From Novosphingobium mangrovisedimenti (lineage in GTDB: Bacteria; Pseudomonadota; Alphaproteobacteria; Sphingomonadales; Sphingomonadaceae), in assembly GCF_025153475.1 (NCBI RefSeq), contig NZ_JANZXA010000007.1:1-64000 (forward strand): DNA of 64,000 nucleotides. Reading direction: 5' to 3'. The notes under the pieces are model-generated. The model did no database searches. It saw nothing but the letters and a program-made list of their open reading frames with translations, and was not told the origin of the DNA. Positions 45,921 through 54,267 of this stretch are shown here, one piece after another (position 1 is the stretch's first letter; each line of letters opens with the position of its first letter). Position numbers and translations under genes: made by a program.

Positions 45921-48395
45921 TTAGAGGGCGATCACGCCGCCATCATCCTTGGTGATCGCGATGATCGCCGAACGCGGACGGACGGTCGCGGCGGCCGAAC
46001 CGGCCTGGCTGTCGGGCCAGTGGCTGGTCGGCGTCGCAGCATCGCCACGCTCGCCCGGATGCTGGATGCCGACGAACAGCGTGCGGCCATCCGGCGTCAT
46101 GTCGATGCCGGTGATCTCGCATTCCGAAGGACCAACGAGGAAGCGGCGCAGGTTGGCCGCGGTCGCGGCGGCACCGGCGATTGTCGCCTGCTGCATGGTC
46201 GCGCCGGTCGAGTCCTTGTTGGTCAGCGTCACCGCGCCGCCGTCACCCACGTTGCCCGGCAGGGCCGCGAGCAGCATGCAGTTGGTGCGGTCGGTCATCG
46301 CGCCATCGTCGGTCTCGATCCACAGCACCGGGTTGATCTGGCCGGCGGGGTTGCTCTCGCGCGAGAACCACAGGCCGTCCGGGCTCGAGAAGTCGTTGTC
46401 GGTGGTGAGGCCCGAGACATTGACGCTGGCGTCCGACGGGTAGTCGGTGGCGTCGGCGCCGAACAGGTAGATGTCCCATGCGAACGTGGTGGCATCGGTG
46501 CTGTCGCCGTCTTCGCGCAGGCGGATGATGTGGCCGTTGGGGTTGCCGTAGCTGGTCGAGCCCGAGAGCTTGGGATCGCCATAGTGGCGCGGGTTGGCCG
46601 CATCGGTCCCGTCGAGCGGACGGTTCGAGGCGTTGTTGTTGGTCAGCGTCAGGTAGATCTCGCCGGTGACCGGGTTGCCCGCGGTCCATTCCGGACGGTC
46701 CATCGGGGTCGCGCCCACCGCGTCGGCGGCAAGGCGCGCGTTGATCAGGATGTCGGCCTGATCGGCGAAGACGTACTCGGGCGCGGTGCCCACCGCCGGA
46801 CGGTTCGGAACCGAACCGAACACCAGCGGAAGCCACTTGCCAGTGCCGTCGGCGTCGAACCGCGCGACATAGAGCGTGCCGTTGTCGAGATACTTGTCGC
46901 CGATGGCGAGACGATCCGAGGCATCGGCATCGGCCGCATCCCAGGTCGCGTTCGAAACATACTTGTAGAGGTACTCGCGGCGGCTGTCGTCACCCATGTA
47001 GACGCCGACCTTCTGGCCTTCGGCGATGCGCACGAAAGCACCTTCATGGCCGCAGCGACCAAGCGCGGTGCGCTTGCGCGGGGTCGAGGTCGGATCGTAG
47101 GGATCGATCTCGACGACCCAGCCGTACTGGTTCGGTTCGTAGCGGTAGTCGTCCGTGGCGGTCGCACCGGTGATGGTCGCGTTCCACTTGGTGAACATCG
47201 GATCGGTCGAGGCAACGGTCGACCAGGCATAGTTGCCGGTGCGCACCGAAACGCCGTAGCGGGCCAGCGCGGTCAGTTCCCGGTCCGTGCGCAGCGCCAC
47301 GTCGGACGCGTCGCGACGGAAGTAACCGGCCCAGTTCTCTTCGCAGGTCAGGTTCGTCGCCCAGCCGGAAATGCCGTTCGCGCAGTTGTTGATGGTGCCG
47401 CGCCCGGCAGTACCGTCGTTCGAATAGGCCGTGACCAACATGCCCGAGCCGGCGGCCGGACCGCGCAGCGCCATCGGCGTCATCGGCGTGATGCGGCGGT
47501 TGAAGCTGCTGTCGGCAACGTAAGACCACTGACGATCGCCGCCGTCGGCGTATTCCGACACCGAAACGCCATGCGCCTCGATTTCCTTCTTCGCCTCGTC
47601 TTCCGGACGCGGGCCGCTCGACACGTTGGTCGGGCCGTTGGGGTGCAGGTACTGCGTGCTCAGGTTCTCGTGGTTCTGCACCATGAGGCCGCGCGTCGAG
47701 CTGTTGTCGTCGCGCGCGCCGGCCGAGGAGAGGCCGAAGAAGTGCAGCGCGTCGCCATGGTCGCCGATGCGATGGGCGAAGTCGGTGTCGGTGCCGTCGT
47801 TGGCATAGGCCGGAACGCTTGCCGCGAGCGGATCGCCGAGGCGCGTCATGACGGTGACCGAATAGCCCGCCGGAACCGCCGCGATGTCTTCCAGGCTATG
47901 CGCGACAGCCGAGAAGCCGAGCACCGCCGGCGAGACGCGAATGGTCGTGGTGGCGCTGGCAGCTTCGCCATCGGCGTTCTGCACGCCGAAGCCGAACGTG
48001 AGATCGGTGGCTTCCGAAACAGCCGGTGCGATGAAGGTGGCGGTCAGGCCGGACACGATCAGTTCGACGTCAGGGCCGCTGTTCTGCGACCAGGCAGAAG
48101 AACTCACGCTGGTGTTGCCGGCAGTAACCGAGCCTGTCAGCACCACGACGCGGCCCGAGCTGGTCGCCGCATTGTCGCCAGCGGAAACGACGAGCGTCGA
48201 TTCCGTGTCATCCGTACCGCAAGCGGCGAGCATCGTCGTACCCATCAGCGCAAGGCTGGTGGCCTTGGCGCCACCGAAGATCGCCTGACGGCGCGAATAG
48301 CGGGCGTCCGCCAGAGCTTCGAGAGAAACAGCCGTGGTCGGATTGGTATCGACGTCGCCATCGGTATAGCCGCTGGCGGAAGAAATTTCGGTCAT
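45921..48395 (-). CDS. PhoX-like (DUF839) phosphatase, Tat lipoprotein with inserted Ig/PKD-like domain
   Basis: The 824-residue protein has a twin-arginine signal (YSRRQAIFGGA, Arg35-Arg36) and a lipobox ending at Cys59 (TMLAACG), so it should be a folded-export lipoprotein. Residues about 65-155 form a beta-rich Ig/PKD-like module. The PhoX/DUF839 domain follows, with LMVQNHENLS, the GRCGHEGAFV segment and a C-terminal DMTPDGRTLFVGIQHPGE motif. PhoX enzymes are Ca/Fe alkaline phosphatases. No clear Pho box was seen upstream. Phosphate scavenging is the likely role. Confidence 0.85.
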   Translation of the reverse strand: MTEISSASGYTDGDVDTNPTTAVSLEALADARYSRRQAIFGGAKATSLALMGTTMLAACGTDDTESTLVVSAGDNAATSSGRVVVLTGSVTAGNTSVSSSAWSQNSGPDVELIVSGLTATFIAPAVSEATDLTFGFGVQNADGEAASATTTIRVSPAVLGFSAVAHSLEDIAAVPAGYSVTVMTRLGDPLAASVPAYANDGTDTDFAHRIGDHGDALHFFGLSSAGARDDNSSTRGLMVQNHENLSTQYLHPNGPTNVSSGPRPEDEAKKEIEAHGVSVSEYADGGDRQWSYVADSSFNRRITPMTPMALRGPAAGSGMLVTAYSNDGTAGRGTINNCANGISGWATNLTCEENWAGYFRRDASDVALRTDRELTALARYGVSVRTGNYAWSTVASTDPMFTKWNATITGATATDDYRYEPNQYGWVVEIDPYDPTSTPRKRTALGRCGHEGAFVRIAEGQKVGVYMGDDSRREYLYKYVSNATWDAADADASDRLAIGDKYLDNGTLYVARFDADGTGKWLPLVFGSVPNRPAVGTAPEYVFADQADILINARLAADAVGATPMDRPEWTAGNPVTGEIYLTLTNNNASNRPLDGTDAANPRHYGDPKLSGSTSYGNPNGHIIRLREDGDSTDATTFAWDIYLFGADATDYPSDASVNVSGLTTDNDFSSPDGLWFSRESNPAGQINPVLWIETDDGAMTDRTNCMLLAALPGNVGDGGAVTLTNKDSTGATMQQATIAGAAATAANLRRFLVGPSECEITGIDMTPDGRTLFVGIQHPGERGDAATPTSHWPDSQAGSAAATVRPRSAIIAITKDDGGVIAL

Positions 48396-48519
48396 GAAAA
48401 AGCCCCGATGAGTTGAAAAGCGGGACTTTGCTAGGGAACCTTGATGTCAGTATCGCGCAAGTTCCATGGCATTTCAGTGTCTTTGCCGTGACATTTTTCA
48501 GTCAGTGCAACTCGCCGTC

Positions 48520-49278
48520 TCACATCATCGTCGAACGGGATGATCCGGCAGGATAAACGCCGCCCAGAACGCTTTCGAAATGGGCATCGACACGGTCCTT
48601 GCAGCCGCATGCCCGATGGCTGAGCTTCGCGGCGTCCAGCACCTCGAAACCACCGCGACGCGTGCGCAGCAGCCCGTCGTGCTTGAAGCGCTGGAGGACC
48701 CTGCTGGCGTAGCTGCGCCCGACGCCCATGACCGAAGCGAGTTGCTCCTGCGTCATCGGCACCTCGCTGCAGCCGACCCGGTCCACGGCGATGCATAGCC
48801 ATTTCGCGGCGCGCTGCTCGATGGTGTGCGTCGCACTGCAGGCGATCGACTGGAACACTTGCGCCATCATGCAATCGGCATAGCGGGCAAAGAGACACGC
48901 CACAGCCGGCGACTGGCGCTTGGCATCGTCGAGATCAGCCATCGCCATGCACAGGAAATCGCCTTCGTGCACCACGCGGGCGCGGGCATAGGCAGGAAGA
49001 GCGCCGTGGCTGACGACGCCACCGAGAGCACCTTCCCGGCCAACCAGCACCGTCTCGACCTCGGTCCCGCAATCGAGCTCCACGAGCAGCGAACAAAGCG
49101 CCGAACCGCATGGGAAATAACAGTATTCGAGATTGTCTCCCGGCTGGTGAATGACGTCGCCGGCATAGAACCGACGCTCCACGCAGCGGGCTTCGATCAG
49201 CGATCTGTCGGCGGGACGAAGCGCCTCCAGCAGGTAATTGCACGGTGCCGGCATGGATGGTGTGGTCGGATGCGGCAT
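48520..49278 (-). CDS. Crp/Fnr family transcriptional regulator
   Basis: The 252-residue protein has a cyclic-nucleotide-binding fold (residues about 20-130, FYAGDVIHQPGDNLEY) and a C-terminal winged helix (MTQEQLASVMGVGRSYASRVLQRF). The pocket does not show the full cAMP-binding RxxS signature, so a different signal or none is likely. Extra cysteines occur (YCYFPCGSALC and CGCKDR). ATG 49278 has GAGGA 8-9 nt upstream and is preferred. It sits next to the stress regulators but is probably its own unit. Confidence 0.83.
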   Translation of the reverse strand: MPHPTTPSMPAPCNYLLEALRPADRSLIEARCVERRFYAGDVIHQPGDNLEYCYFPCGSALCSLLVELDCGTEVETVLVGREGALGGVVSHGALPAYARARVVHEGDFLCMAMADLDDAKRQSPAVACLFARYADCMMAQVFQSIACSATHTIEQRAAKWLCIAVDRVGCSEVPMTQEQLASVMGVGRSYASRVLQRFKHDGLLRTRRGGFEVLDAAKLSHRACGCKDRVDAHFESVLGGVYPAGSSRSTMM

Positions 49279-49387
49279 TCCCGGATTCCTCAAGAAGCCT
49301 TCTGGCAGGCAAACCGGAAAACCCGCGACATGACAACGGAAGATCTGCCGACCGGTTGTTTCTGCAGCCCTTTTGCGACCGGCCCGG

Positions 49388-49807
49388 TCATCTGCACCTC
49401 ACCGGCTCCAGTTCCACCGGCCGCTCGGAGGCCGGGCATCCGGCAAGGGCAAAGGAAATCGCGCGGAGGATCGACTGGCGGGTGAAGGGTTTCTGCACGA
49501 CTCCCACCGTCGTCGGCGCAGGCGTGCCGATCTGCGCGGGATTGGCCGTTACATAGATCACCAGCGCCCCGAAGGTACCGGCCAGCTGGCGGGCGATCGC
49601 CGGCCCTGTCAACCCGTCTCGCAAGTTGAGGTCGACCAGCGCCACGTCGGGCGCTTCGCTCAGCGTACCGAGGGAGGCTTGGTCGGGCACGGTACCCACC
49701 ACTGCGTGACCGCCTCCTTCGAGAATGTCTTCCAACTGCAAGGCCACCAGGAACTCGTCCTCGACTATGAGGACCTTTCCGCAGCCTGCCACTATCGCAG
49801 AATCCAA
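49388..49807 (-). CDS. Single-domain response regulator related to the PhyR receiver
   Basis: The 139-residue protein is a lone receiver: acidic triad EDE in VLIVEDE, phospho-acceptor Asp59 in VALVDLNL, Lys106 in VVQKPF. Its sequence tracks the PhyR receiver (VLIxEDE, QLE, GHxVVGT, then a TAxP loop). TTG 49807 has GAGGA 10 nt upstream; GTG 49792 is the alternative. It lies 23 nt after the second EcfG-type gene and is probably co-transcribed. It may tune the stress phosphorelay by competing for or relaying phosphate. No DNA-binding domain exists. Confidence 0.78.
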   Translation of the reverse strand: MDSAIVAGCGKVLIVEDEFLVALQLEDILEGGGHAVVGTVPDQASLGTLSEAPDVALVDLNLRDGLTGPAIARQLAGTFGALVIYVTANPAQIGTPAPTTVGVVQKPFTRQSILRAISFALAGCPASERPVELEPVRCR

Positions 49808-49830
49808 AGTGCCATATTCCTCGTCAGGGC

Positions 49831-50481
49831 TCAGGCCGCGATTGTTCCGCGCACCTCGCCATTCGCGATCTTCTCCAGTTCTCCGAAGAAGGCGCCGATG
49901 GCATCGCCGGTAAGGACAAAGTTGTGTCGAAAGTCGGGAAGCTGCCCGGATTCGATGACATTCGCCAGCATCGCCCGGGCCCGGCAGATGCGGCTCTTCA
50001 CCGTGCCCAGCGCAATACCGCAAATCTGCGCGATTTCCTCGTAGGAAAGGTTCCCCGCGGCAACGAGCACCAGCGCTTCCCGATAGGTTTCCGGAATGGC
50101 CGTCAGCGCGCGGATCACGTCGGCAAGCTCGATGGCGCTTTCCTGGCTGGCTTCCGCACACAGGATACGCTCTGCAGCCAGTTCGTCGTACTCGCCATGG
50201 AAACGCGCCCGGCGTGCTTCGCTATAGAAGTGGTTGCGCAGGATCGTGAAAGTCCAGGCCTTGAAATTCGTGCCCGCGGCATAGCGTTCGCGTGCCGCCC
50301 AGGCGCGCAGCATAGCTTCCTGCGCCAGATCGTCGGCGCGATCACGGCAACCGCACAACCCCCGGGCAAAGGCGCGAAGATGCGGCGCGACATCTGCCAA
50401 GGCCTGTCGGAACTGGTTGTCGCTGAGTGCCTTTGCTGGCGCCGCATCGGGCTGGACTTCGGCTTCGGACGCTGCGGACAT
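49831..50481 (-). CDS. EcfG-type ECF sigma factor (second copy)
   Basis: The 216-residue protein has sigma-2 (DDLAQEAMLRAWAARERY ... KAWTFTILRNHFYSEARR) and sigma-4 (TYREALVLVAAGNLSYEEIAQ, GTVKSRICRARAML) as in general-stress EcfG factors. A roughly 55-residue C-terminal extension carries no known motif. ATG 50481 has GGAGG 7 nt upstream. A GGAAC-N17-CGTT promoter lies 34-59 nt upstream, so the gene is likely under EcfG control itself. It is co-transcribed with the single-domain regulator and divergent from phyR. Confidence 0.87.
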   Translation of the reverse strand: MSAASEAEVQPDAAPAKALSDNQFRQALADVAPHLRAFARGLCGCRDRADDLAQEAMLRAWAARERYAAGTNFKAWTFTILRNHFYSEARRARFHGEYDELAAERILCAEASQESAIELADVIRALTAIPETYREALVLVAAGNLSYEEIAQICGIALGTVKSRICRARAMLANVIESGQLPDFRHNFVLTGDAIGAFFGELEKIANGEVRGTIAA

Positions 50482-50514
50482 GCGGGACCCTCCAATGTGA
50501 CCAGTTACCCGACA

Positions 50515-50540
50515 AACGCACCCCGCCGGGAAAAAGTTCC
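50515..50540 (-). promoter_or_regulatory. EcfG-type promoter of the second sigma gene
   Basis: On the minus strand GGAAC (50540-50536), 17 nt, then CGTT (50518-50515). This is the established alphaproteobacterial general-stress promoter pattern (GGAAC, 16-17 nt, CGTT). Transcription would begin near 50508, 27 nt before the sigma start codon. Confidence 0.75.
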
Positions 50541-50681
50541 CCACCGGCACCGGGACACCCCGGAAGAATGACAATAGTCTATTGGATTATCAGGATATTC
50601 TACTATCCTGGACAGCACAGGCCAGAATCCGGCCGGAAAATTTTCAGGCCTCGACCGGAACAAGTGCACCCGGGAAACTTT

Positions 50682-50716
50682 GAGGCCTCCGTATGCTTTG
50701 AAGATACGGAGGCCTC
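50682..50716. promoter_or_regulatory. Perfect 13-bp stem-loop in the phyR spacer
   Basis: GAGGCCTCCGTAT (50682-50694) and ATACGGAGGCCTC (50704-50716) pair perfectly around a 9-nt loop. No T-run follows on either strand, so it is probably not a simple terminator. It would be within any transcript from the distal minus-strand promoter. Confidence 0.6.
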
Positions 50717-50774
50717 GGGATCGGGTCACCACCGGTCGCGGGGGGGATGGGGGAGCCAGTGGTGATACGATCAG

Positions 50775-50799
50775 AACGTGGAGGAACGGACTTGGTTCC
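50775..50799 (-). promoter_or_regulatory. Distal EcfG-type promoter facing the second sigma gene
   Basis: On the minus strand GGAAC (50799-50795), 16 nt, then CGTT (50778-50775). It would give a transcript starting near 50768 with a leader of about 290 nt before the sigma gene, including the 13-bp hairpin. Confidence 0.5.
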
Positions 50800-50938
50800 C
50801 GGAAAAGTGAATCCGACATCGAAATTTCCGGTTGCCCTGCACAGGCCCCGGAGTCAGACCACGGTCTTCGGGGGGGCAGCCCGCAAACATCGCACGCCAT
50901 ACATGCAACACTCCGATCCCAAGGCCTGAGGAATTTCC

Positions 50939-51736
50939 ATGCCCGTCTCTGAGCAGATCGCCTCGCAATTGCCGTACCTGCGCCGCTATGCCCGCGCCCT
51001 GACCGGCTCGCAGCAGTCAGGCGACACCTATGTGCGCGCCACCCTGGAAGCCGCACTTGCCGACCGCGCTTTGCGCCACGAAATTGCCGACAGCCGTGCC
51101 GCGCTCTACCGCGCATTCACGCGCATCTGGACGACCGGCCACCTTGAACCGCCGGATGCGAGCGGAACCCGTGCAGGAACGCCTGAACAGGCCGCGAATG
51201 TCCGGCTGGCGACCATCGCCCCCACGCACCGCCAGGCCTTGCTGCTGACGACCGTCGAGGAATTCTCGACAGCGGATACAGCCCGGGTCCTGAGCCTTCC
51301 GGAGGAAGAAGTGGAAGCCCTGGTCAGTCAGGCGATCCGCGAGATCGAGAACGAGAGCAAGACCCGCGTCCTCATCATCGAGGACGAGCCGCTGATTTCC
51401 ATGCAACTCGAAGGCCTCGTCTCCGATCTGGGCCACACCGTCGTCGGAACCGCGGCGACGCGCGGGCAGGCGCTGGAAATCTTCGAGCATTCCCCCGCCG
51501 GCCTCGTCCTCGCCGACATCCAGCTCGCCGACGGCAGTTCGGGCATCGATGCGGTGGAAGACCTGCTGCAGCTTGGCGACGTTTCCGTGATTTTCATAAC
51601 GGCCTATCCCGAACGCCTGCTGACCGGCGAACGTCCCGAGCCGACGTACCTCGTCACCAAGCCGTTTCAGGAAGCCACGGTGCGCGCGGCGATCAGCCAG
51701 GCGCTGTTCTTCCGGTCGAGCAATCCGCTGGGTTGA
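50939..51736 (+). CDS. phyR: General stress response anti-anti-sigma regulator PhyR
   Basis: The 265-residue protein has a sigma-like N-terminal domain (about 1-135) that mimics EcfG, and a C-terminal receiver with VLIIEDE (144-150), phospho-acceptor Asp193 in VLADIQL and Lys241 in LVTKPF. When phosphorylated, PhyR binds NepR and frees EcfG. ATG 50939 has GAGGA 8 nt upstream. It is divergent from the second sigma gene and about 2.6 kb from nepR-ecfG. Its domain order and length match characterised PhyR proteins, including those of Sphingomonas. Confidence 0.96.
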   Translation: MPVSEQIASQLPYLRRYARALTGSQQSGDTYVRATLEAALADRALRHEIADSRAALYRAFTRIWTTGHLEPPDASGTRAGTPEQAANVRLATIAPTHRQALLLTTVEEFSTADTARVLSLPEEEVEALVSQAIREIENESKTRVLIIEDEPLISMQLEGLVSDLGHTVVGTAATRGQALEIFEHSPAGLVLADIQLADGSSGIDAVEDLLQLGDVSVIFITAYPERLLTGERPEPTYLVTKPFQEATVRAAISQALFFRSSNPLG

Positions 51737-51751
51737 AGCGATCAGGCTTGC

Positions 51752-52171
51752 TCAGGACGTCGGCAGGCTGCCGGCCAGTTCGTGATAGTGATCGACGATC
51801 GAGAGCGCCAAGGCACTGACGAGCGCCAGCGCGAAAGTGCTGCCCGAAGACGTGGAATCGCGATGCTGGCCTTCGAGCCGGACGGTGGCCAGATGCCGCC
51901 CCGGCCCCGGCGTCGAGGTCATGACCCGCGCCTCGCGCGGCAGCAGACGCAGCGCCGCCGTTTCGAAGGCACCCGACGCGACGAGACGCAGCACGTCCGC
52001 CTCGCGTGCCGGGCTGATGCGCTTGCCCGTAAGTCCCTGGGGACGCACGCGCATGAGCATGCCCATGGCGCGAATATAGCCGGCCTGGGCATCCGGTGTG
52101 GCAACAGTCGACGACAAGGCAATGTTGTCGACTTCCGAGAGCCACTCGGCAATGCGATCGGCAGATGGCAT
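51752..52171 (-). CDS. Orphan protein within the stress island
   Basis: From ATG 52171 the product has 139 residues: a helical N-terminus (ADRIAEWLSEVDNIAL), a middle with READVLRLVASGAFETAALRLL, a beta-like segment (RHLATVRLEGQH) and a hydrophobic C-terminal helix (STFALALVSALALSIVDHYH). No known family was recognised. AGGAG lies 12 nt upstream, somewhat far. An in-frame ATG at 52216 is an alternative. It lies between phyR (convergent, 15 nt) and the kinase (same strand). A role in the stress pathway is suggested only by position. Confidence 0.6.
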   Translation of the reverse strand: MPSADRIAEWLSEVDNIALSSTVATPDAQAGYIRAMGMLMRVRPQGLTGKRISPAREADVLRLVASGAFETAALRLLPREARVMTSTPGPGRHLATVRLEGQHRDSTSSGSTFALALVSALALSIVDHYHELAGSLPTS

Positions 52172-52380
52172 GGGCTTTTTTCGCTCCTTGAACTCGTACG
52201 TTGAAAATCGCCCCATGCATCGCGTTTGCCATCGCATCGTTGAGGGGGTGGAAAGCCGATCTGCGTAGATTCCCTTAAACCCACCTACCATTCTGTTTTC
52301 ACGGTATAATTTATCGATACCACCCTGTTCCGGCCTGCCTTCCAGGTCTGGACACCCCCCTCGGAACGAAGCCCCGCGCG

Positions 52381-54048
52381 CTATTCCGGGGCCTTTTCCG
52401 CGCGCAAGGTGAATTCCCTGGCCGCCCGGACCGGGACCTTGAGACGGCATTCGACGCCGCCCGGATTGAACTGGAGATCGACATCTGACCTGAGTTCGTG
52501 CGCCACGATCTTCTCGATAAGGTCACGCCCGAAGCCGCGCTTCTCCGGCTCGTCGACCGGAGGCCCGCCCTCTTCCCGCCAATAGATCTCGGCACAGTCG
52601 GGCGACAGCAGCATCCAGGTGATGTGGATGCGCCCTTCTATCGTGCTGAGCGCGCCGTACTTGGCCGCATTGGTCGCCAGTTCGTGGATGGCCAGCCCCA
52701 GCGACATGGCATCGTTGGGCGCAAGCTTGATGCTGGGGCCCGACATTTCGACGTGGCTCTCGTTACCGTCCATGTAGGGGGCCAGTTCCGAACGCACGAT
52801 GTCGCCGATCGCGGCATTGCCCCAGTCCGACTGCGAGAGCAGGTCGTGCGTGGCAGAAAGCGCGCGTATCCTGGCCGTCAGGCTTTCGGTGAATTCATCG
52901 AGATCGTGCGAACGGCGACGCGTGAGCGCGGCGATCGACAGGACGTTGGCCAGCGTGTTCTTGACGCGGTGGTTCAATTCGCGCGTCAGCGAGTTCCGGA
53001 TTGCCGCCTGGCTGGTGAGCCATTCGAGCACCCTGCGGTCCTCCGCCGCGCGGCGCGTGATGAGCCGACCGATCGCCATGACCATCAGCGAGGCGATCGC
53101 CCCGAAGAACAGGGTGATGCGCGCGAGGGGCGAGAGCACCCCGCCCTTCTTGTCGCTCACCTGCACAACCCAGGAATGGTTACCGACGTCGATGCGCCGT
53201 TCCATCGTCGTGCCCGATTGTCCTTCGGCGCGCGTTTCTGCCAGCAATGTATCGGGCGCGACATGATCGTCGTAGATCGCCACCTCGATGCGGTTGTTGC
53301 GGTAGAGTTCCCCGGCCGAATTGAGGAAATTGTCGGCGCGGAAAGGGCTGTAGACGAAGCCCTTCACCTTCGTGCGCCCGCCCGCGTTGCTCTCCACCGG
53401 CATGTAGATGAGGAAGCCGGCCGCATCGGGGTTGTTCCTGTCCTGAACGAGATGGACCTTGCCCGAGGCAACCGGCCGCCCCAGCCGCATGGCCTTGTCC
53501 ATCGCCGCGCGCCGCACCGCTTCGGAGTACATGTTGAAGGAGATGGCGCGGCGGTTGTGCGCCGTCGAGGGCTGCAGGTAGACGATGGGCGTGGCGTAAT
53601 CGGCATCGGGATCGGGACGTGGATAGGTCACGAAGAACGGCCTGCCCGCATCGTGAATTGCCACTTCCAGCTTGGCGAGGTCATCGACCGGCACAAGCGG
53701 TGCCCAGCCGATCCCCAGCGAGCCGTAGAGCTTGCCGTCCCCCTGCAGGTCGTCGGCGAATTCGCCGAACTGCTTTTCGGAGACGTCCGTCTGCGTGGCG
53801 AAGAGCGCGGCGCCCGCGCGCAGCAAGGCAATGTTCTCGGTAATCCGTCGCTGCAGCGCGGAGGCGGTTTCGGTCAGGTTGCGGTCGAGTTCCACCTGGC
53901 GCGTCTGCCCGTCGGCGCGTTCGATCGCCATGACCGAGACCGCCGTGGTGATGCTGGCGATGATGAACAGCAAAAAGGGCCAGCCGCGCGGGTACTTGTA
54001 GAACCACGCCTGCTTCTGCACCCTGTCGAGCAGAGCCTGGTCAATCAC
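52381..54048 (-). CDS. CHASE-domain HWE-family sensor histidine kinase
   Basis: From GTG 54048 the protein has 555 residues. A first membrane helix (WPFLLFIIASITTAVSVM) is followed by a periplasmic CHASE domain to about 310, a second helix (ARITLFFGAIASLMVMAIGR), and a cytoplasmic kinase. Phospho-acceptor His360 is in ELNHRVKNTLANVL, the N-box His455 in HELATNAAKYGALS, and the Trp-x-Glu of the HWE class in WREEGG (490-492). HWE/HisKA2 kinases are the usual activators of PhyR. The adjacency and EcfG-type promoter make it the best candidate stress sensor. The CHASE ligand is unknown. Confidence 0.9.
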   Translation of the reverse strand: MIDQALLDRVQKQAWFYKYPRGWPFLLFIIASITTAVSVMAIERADGQTRQVELDRNLTETASALQRRITENIALLRAGAALFATQTDVSEKQFGEFADDLQGDGKLYGSLGIGWAPLVPVDDLAKLEVAIHDAGRPFFVTYPRPDPDADYATPIVYLQPSTAHNRRAISFNMYSEAVRRAAMDKAMRLGRPVASGKVHLVQDRNNPDAAGFLIYMPVESNAGGRTKVKGFVYSPFRADNFLNSAGELYRNNRIEVAIYDDHVAPDTLLAETRAEGQSGTTMERRIDVGNHSWVVQVSDKKGGVLSPLARITLFFGAIASLMVMAIGRLITRRAAEDRRVLEWLTSQAAIRNSLTRELNHRVKNTLANVLSIAALTRRRSHDLDEFTESLTARIRALSATHDLLSQSDWGNAAIGDIVRSELAPYMDGNESHVEMSGPSIKLAPNDAMSLGLAIHELATNAAKYGALSTIEGRIHITWMLLSPDCAEIYWREEGGPPVDEPEKRGFGRDLIEKIVAHELRSDVDLQFNPGGVECRLKVPVRAAREFTLRAEKAPE

Positions 54049-54133
54049 CCCGCAATTTCCAGTCTCCCGCACCTGCCTGCCGGCATCCCCACACGCGCAT
54101 CGGGCGCCCCTATGACAACACTTTGCATCCCGG

Positions 54134-54160
54134 GGAACCTTGAAGCGAGCCGATTGTTCC
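54134..54160. promoter_or_regulatory. Bidirectional EcfG-type promoter between kinase and nepR
   Basis: GGAAC (54134-54138) and GTTCC (54156-54160) are inverted copies 17 nt apart. On the plus strand GGAAC-N16-TGTT faces nepR-ecfG; on the minus strand GGAAC-N16-GGTT faces the kinase gene. Each -35 of one promoter overlaps the -10 of the other. The first base of the -10 differs from consensus C in both directions. Confidence 0.7.
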
Positions 54161-54267
54161 AAGGGCGAGCGATTTCATAGGCCTTGCCGTGCGAAGCGCC
54201 CGCGAATTGCCGGAAATTGCACCGGCGACGCACCGGCGCTTGACCGCCCCGCGGTCGCGCAGCAAGG

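Larger units (their letters stand above)
50482..50938. other. 457-nt divergent spacer between the second sigma gene and phyR
   Basis: The spacer holds two EcfG-type promoters facing the sigma gene, a 13-bp perfect hairpin, and G-runs (50739-50753 and 50869-50876). TCACCAC (50726-50732) and GTGGTGA (50759-50765) bracket the first G-rich block. GAGGA lies 8 nt before phyR. No EcfG promoter facing phyR was found. No protein gene is seen; a small RNA is possible. Confidence 0.55.

Noticed and set aside
45738..48416. An 892-codon plus-strand frame opposite the PhoX-like gene
   Set aside because: The minus-strand gene has a Tat signal, lipobox and family motifs; the plus frame is Arg/Gly/Val-rich without motifs.
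48396..48519. A Pho box upstream of the PhoX-like gene
   Set aside because: TGTCAC-like half sites occur but not as 11-nt spaced direct repeats of CTGTCAT.
49792..49815. A seven-codon minus-strand leader peptide (MALWILR) before the single-domain regulator
   Set aside because: Its GAGGA is only 2 nt from the ATG, but is well placed for the TTG start of the regulator itself.
50657..50805. Plus-strand GGAAC sites at 50657 and 50783 as phyR promoters
   Set aside because: At 16-17 nt downstream the sequences are CTTT/TTTG and AAAG/AAGT, not nGTT.
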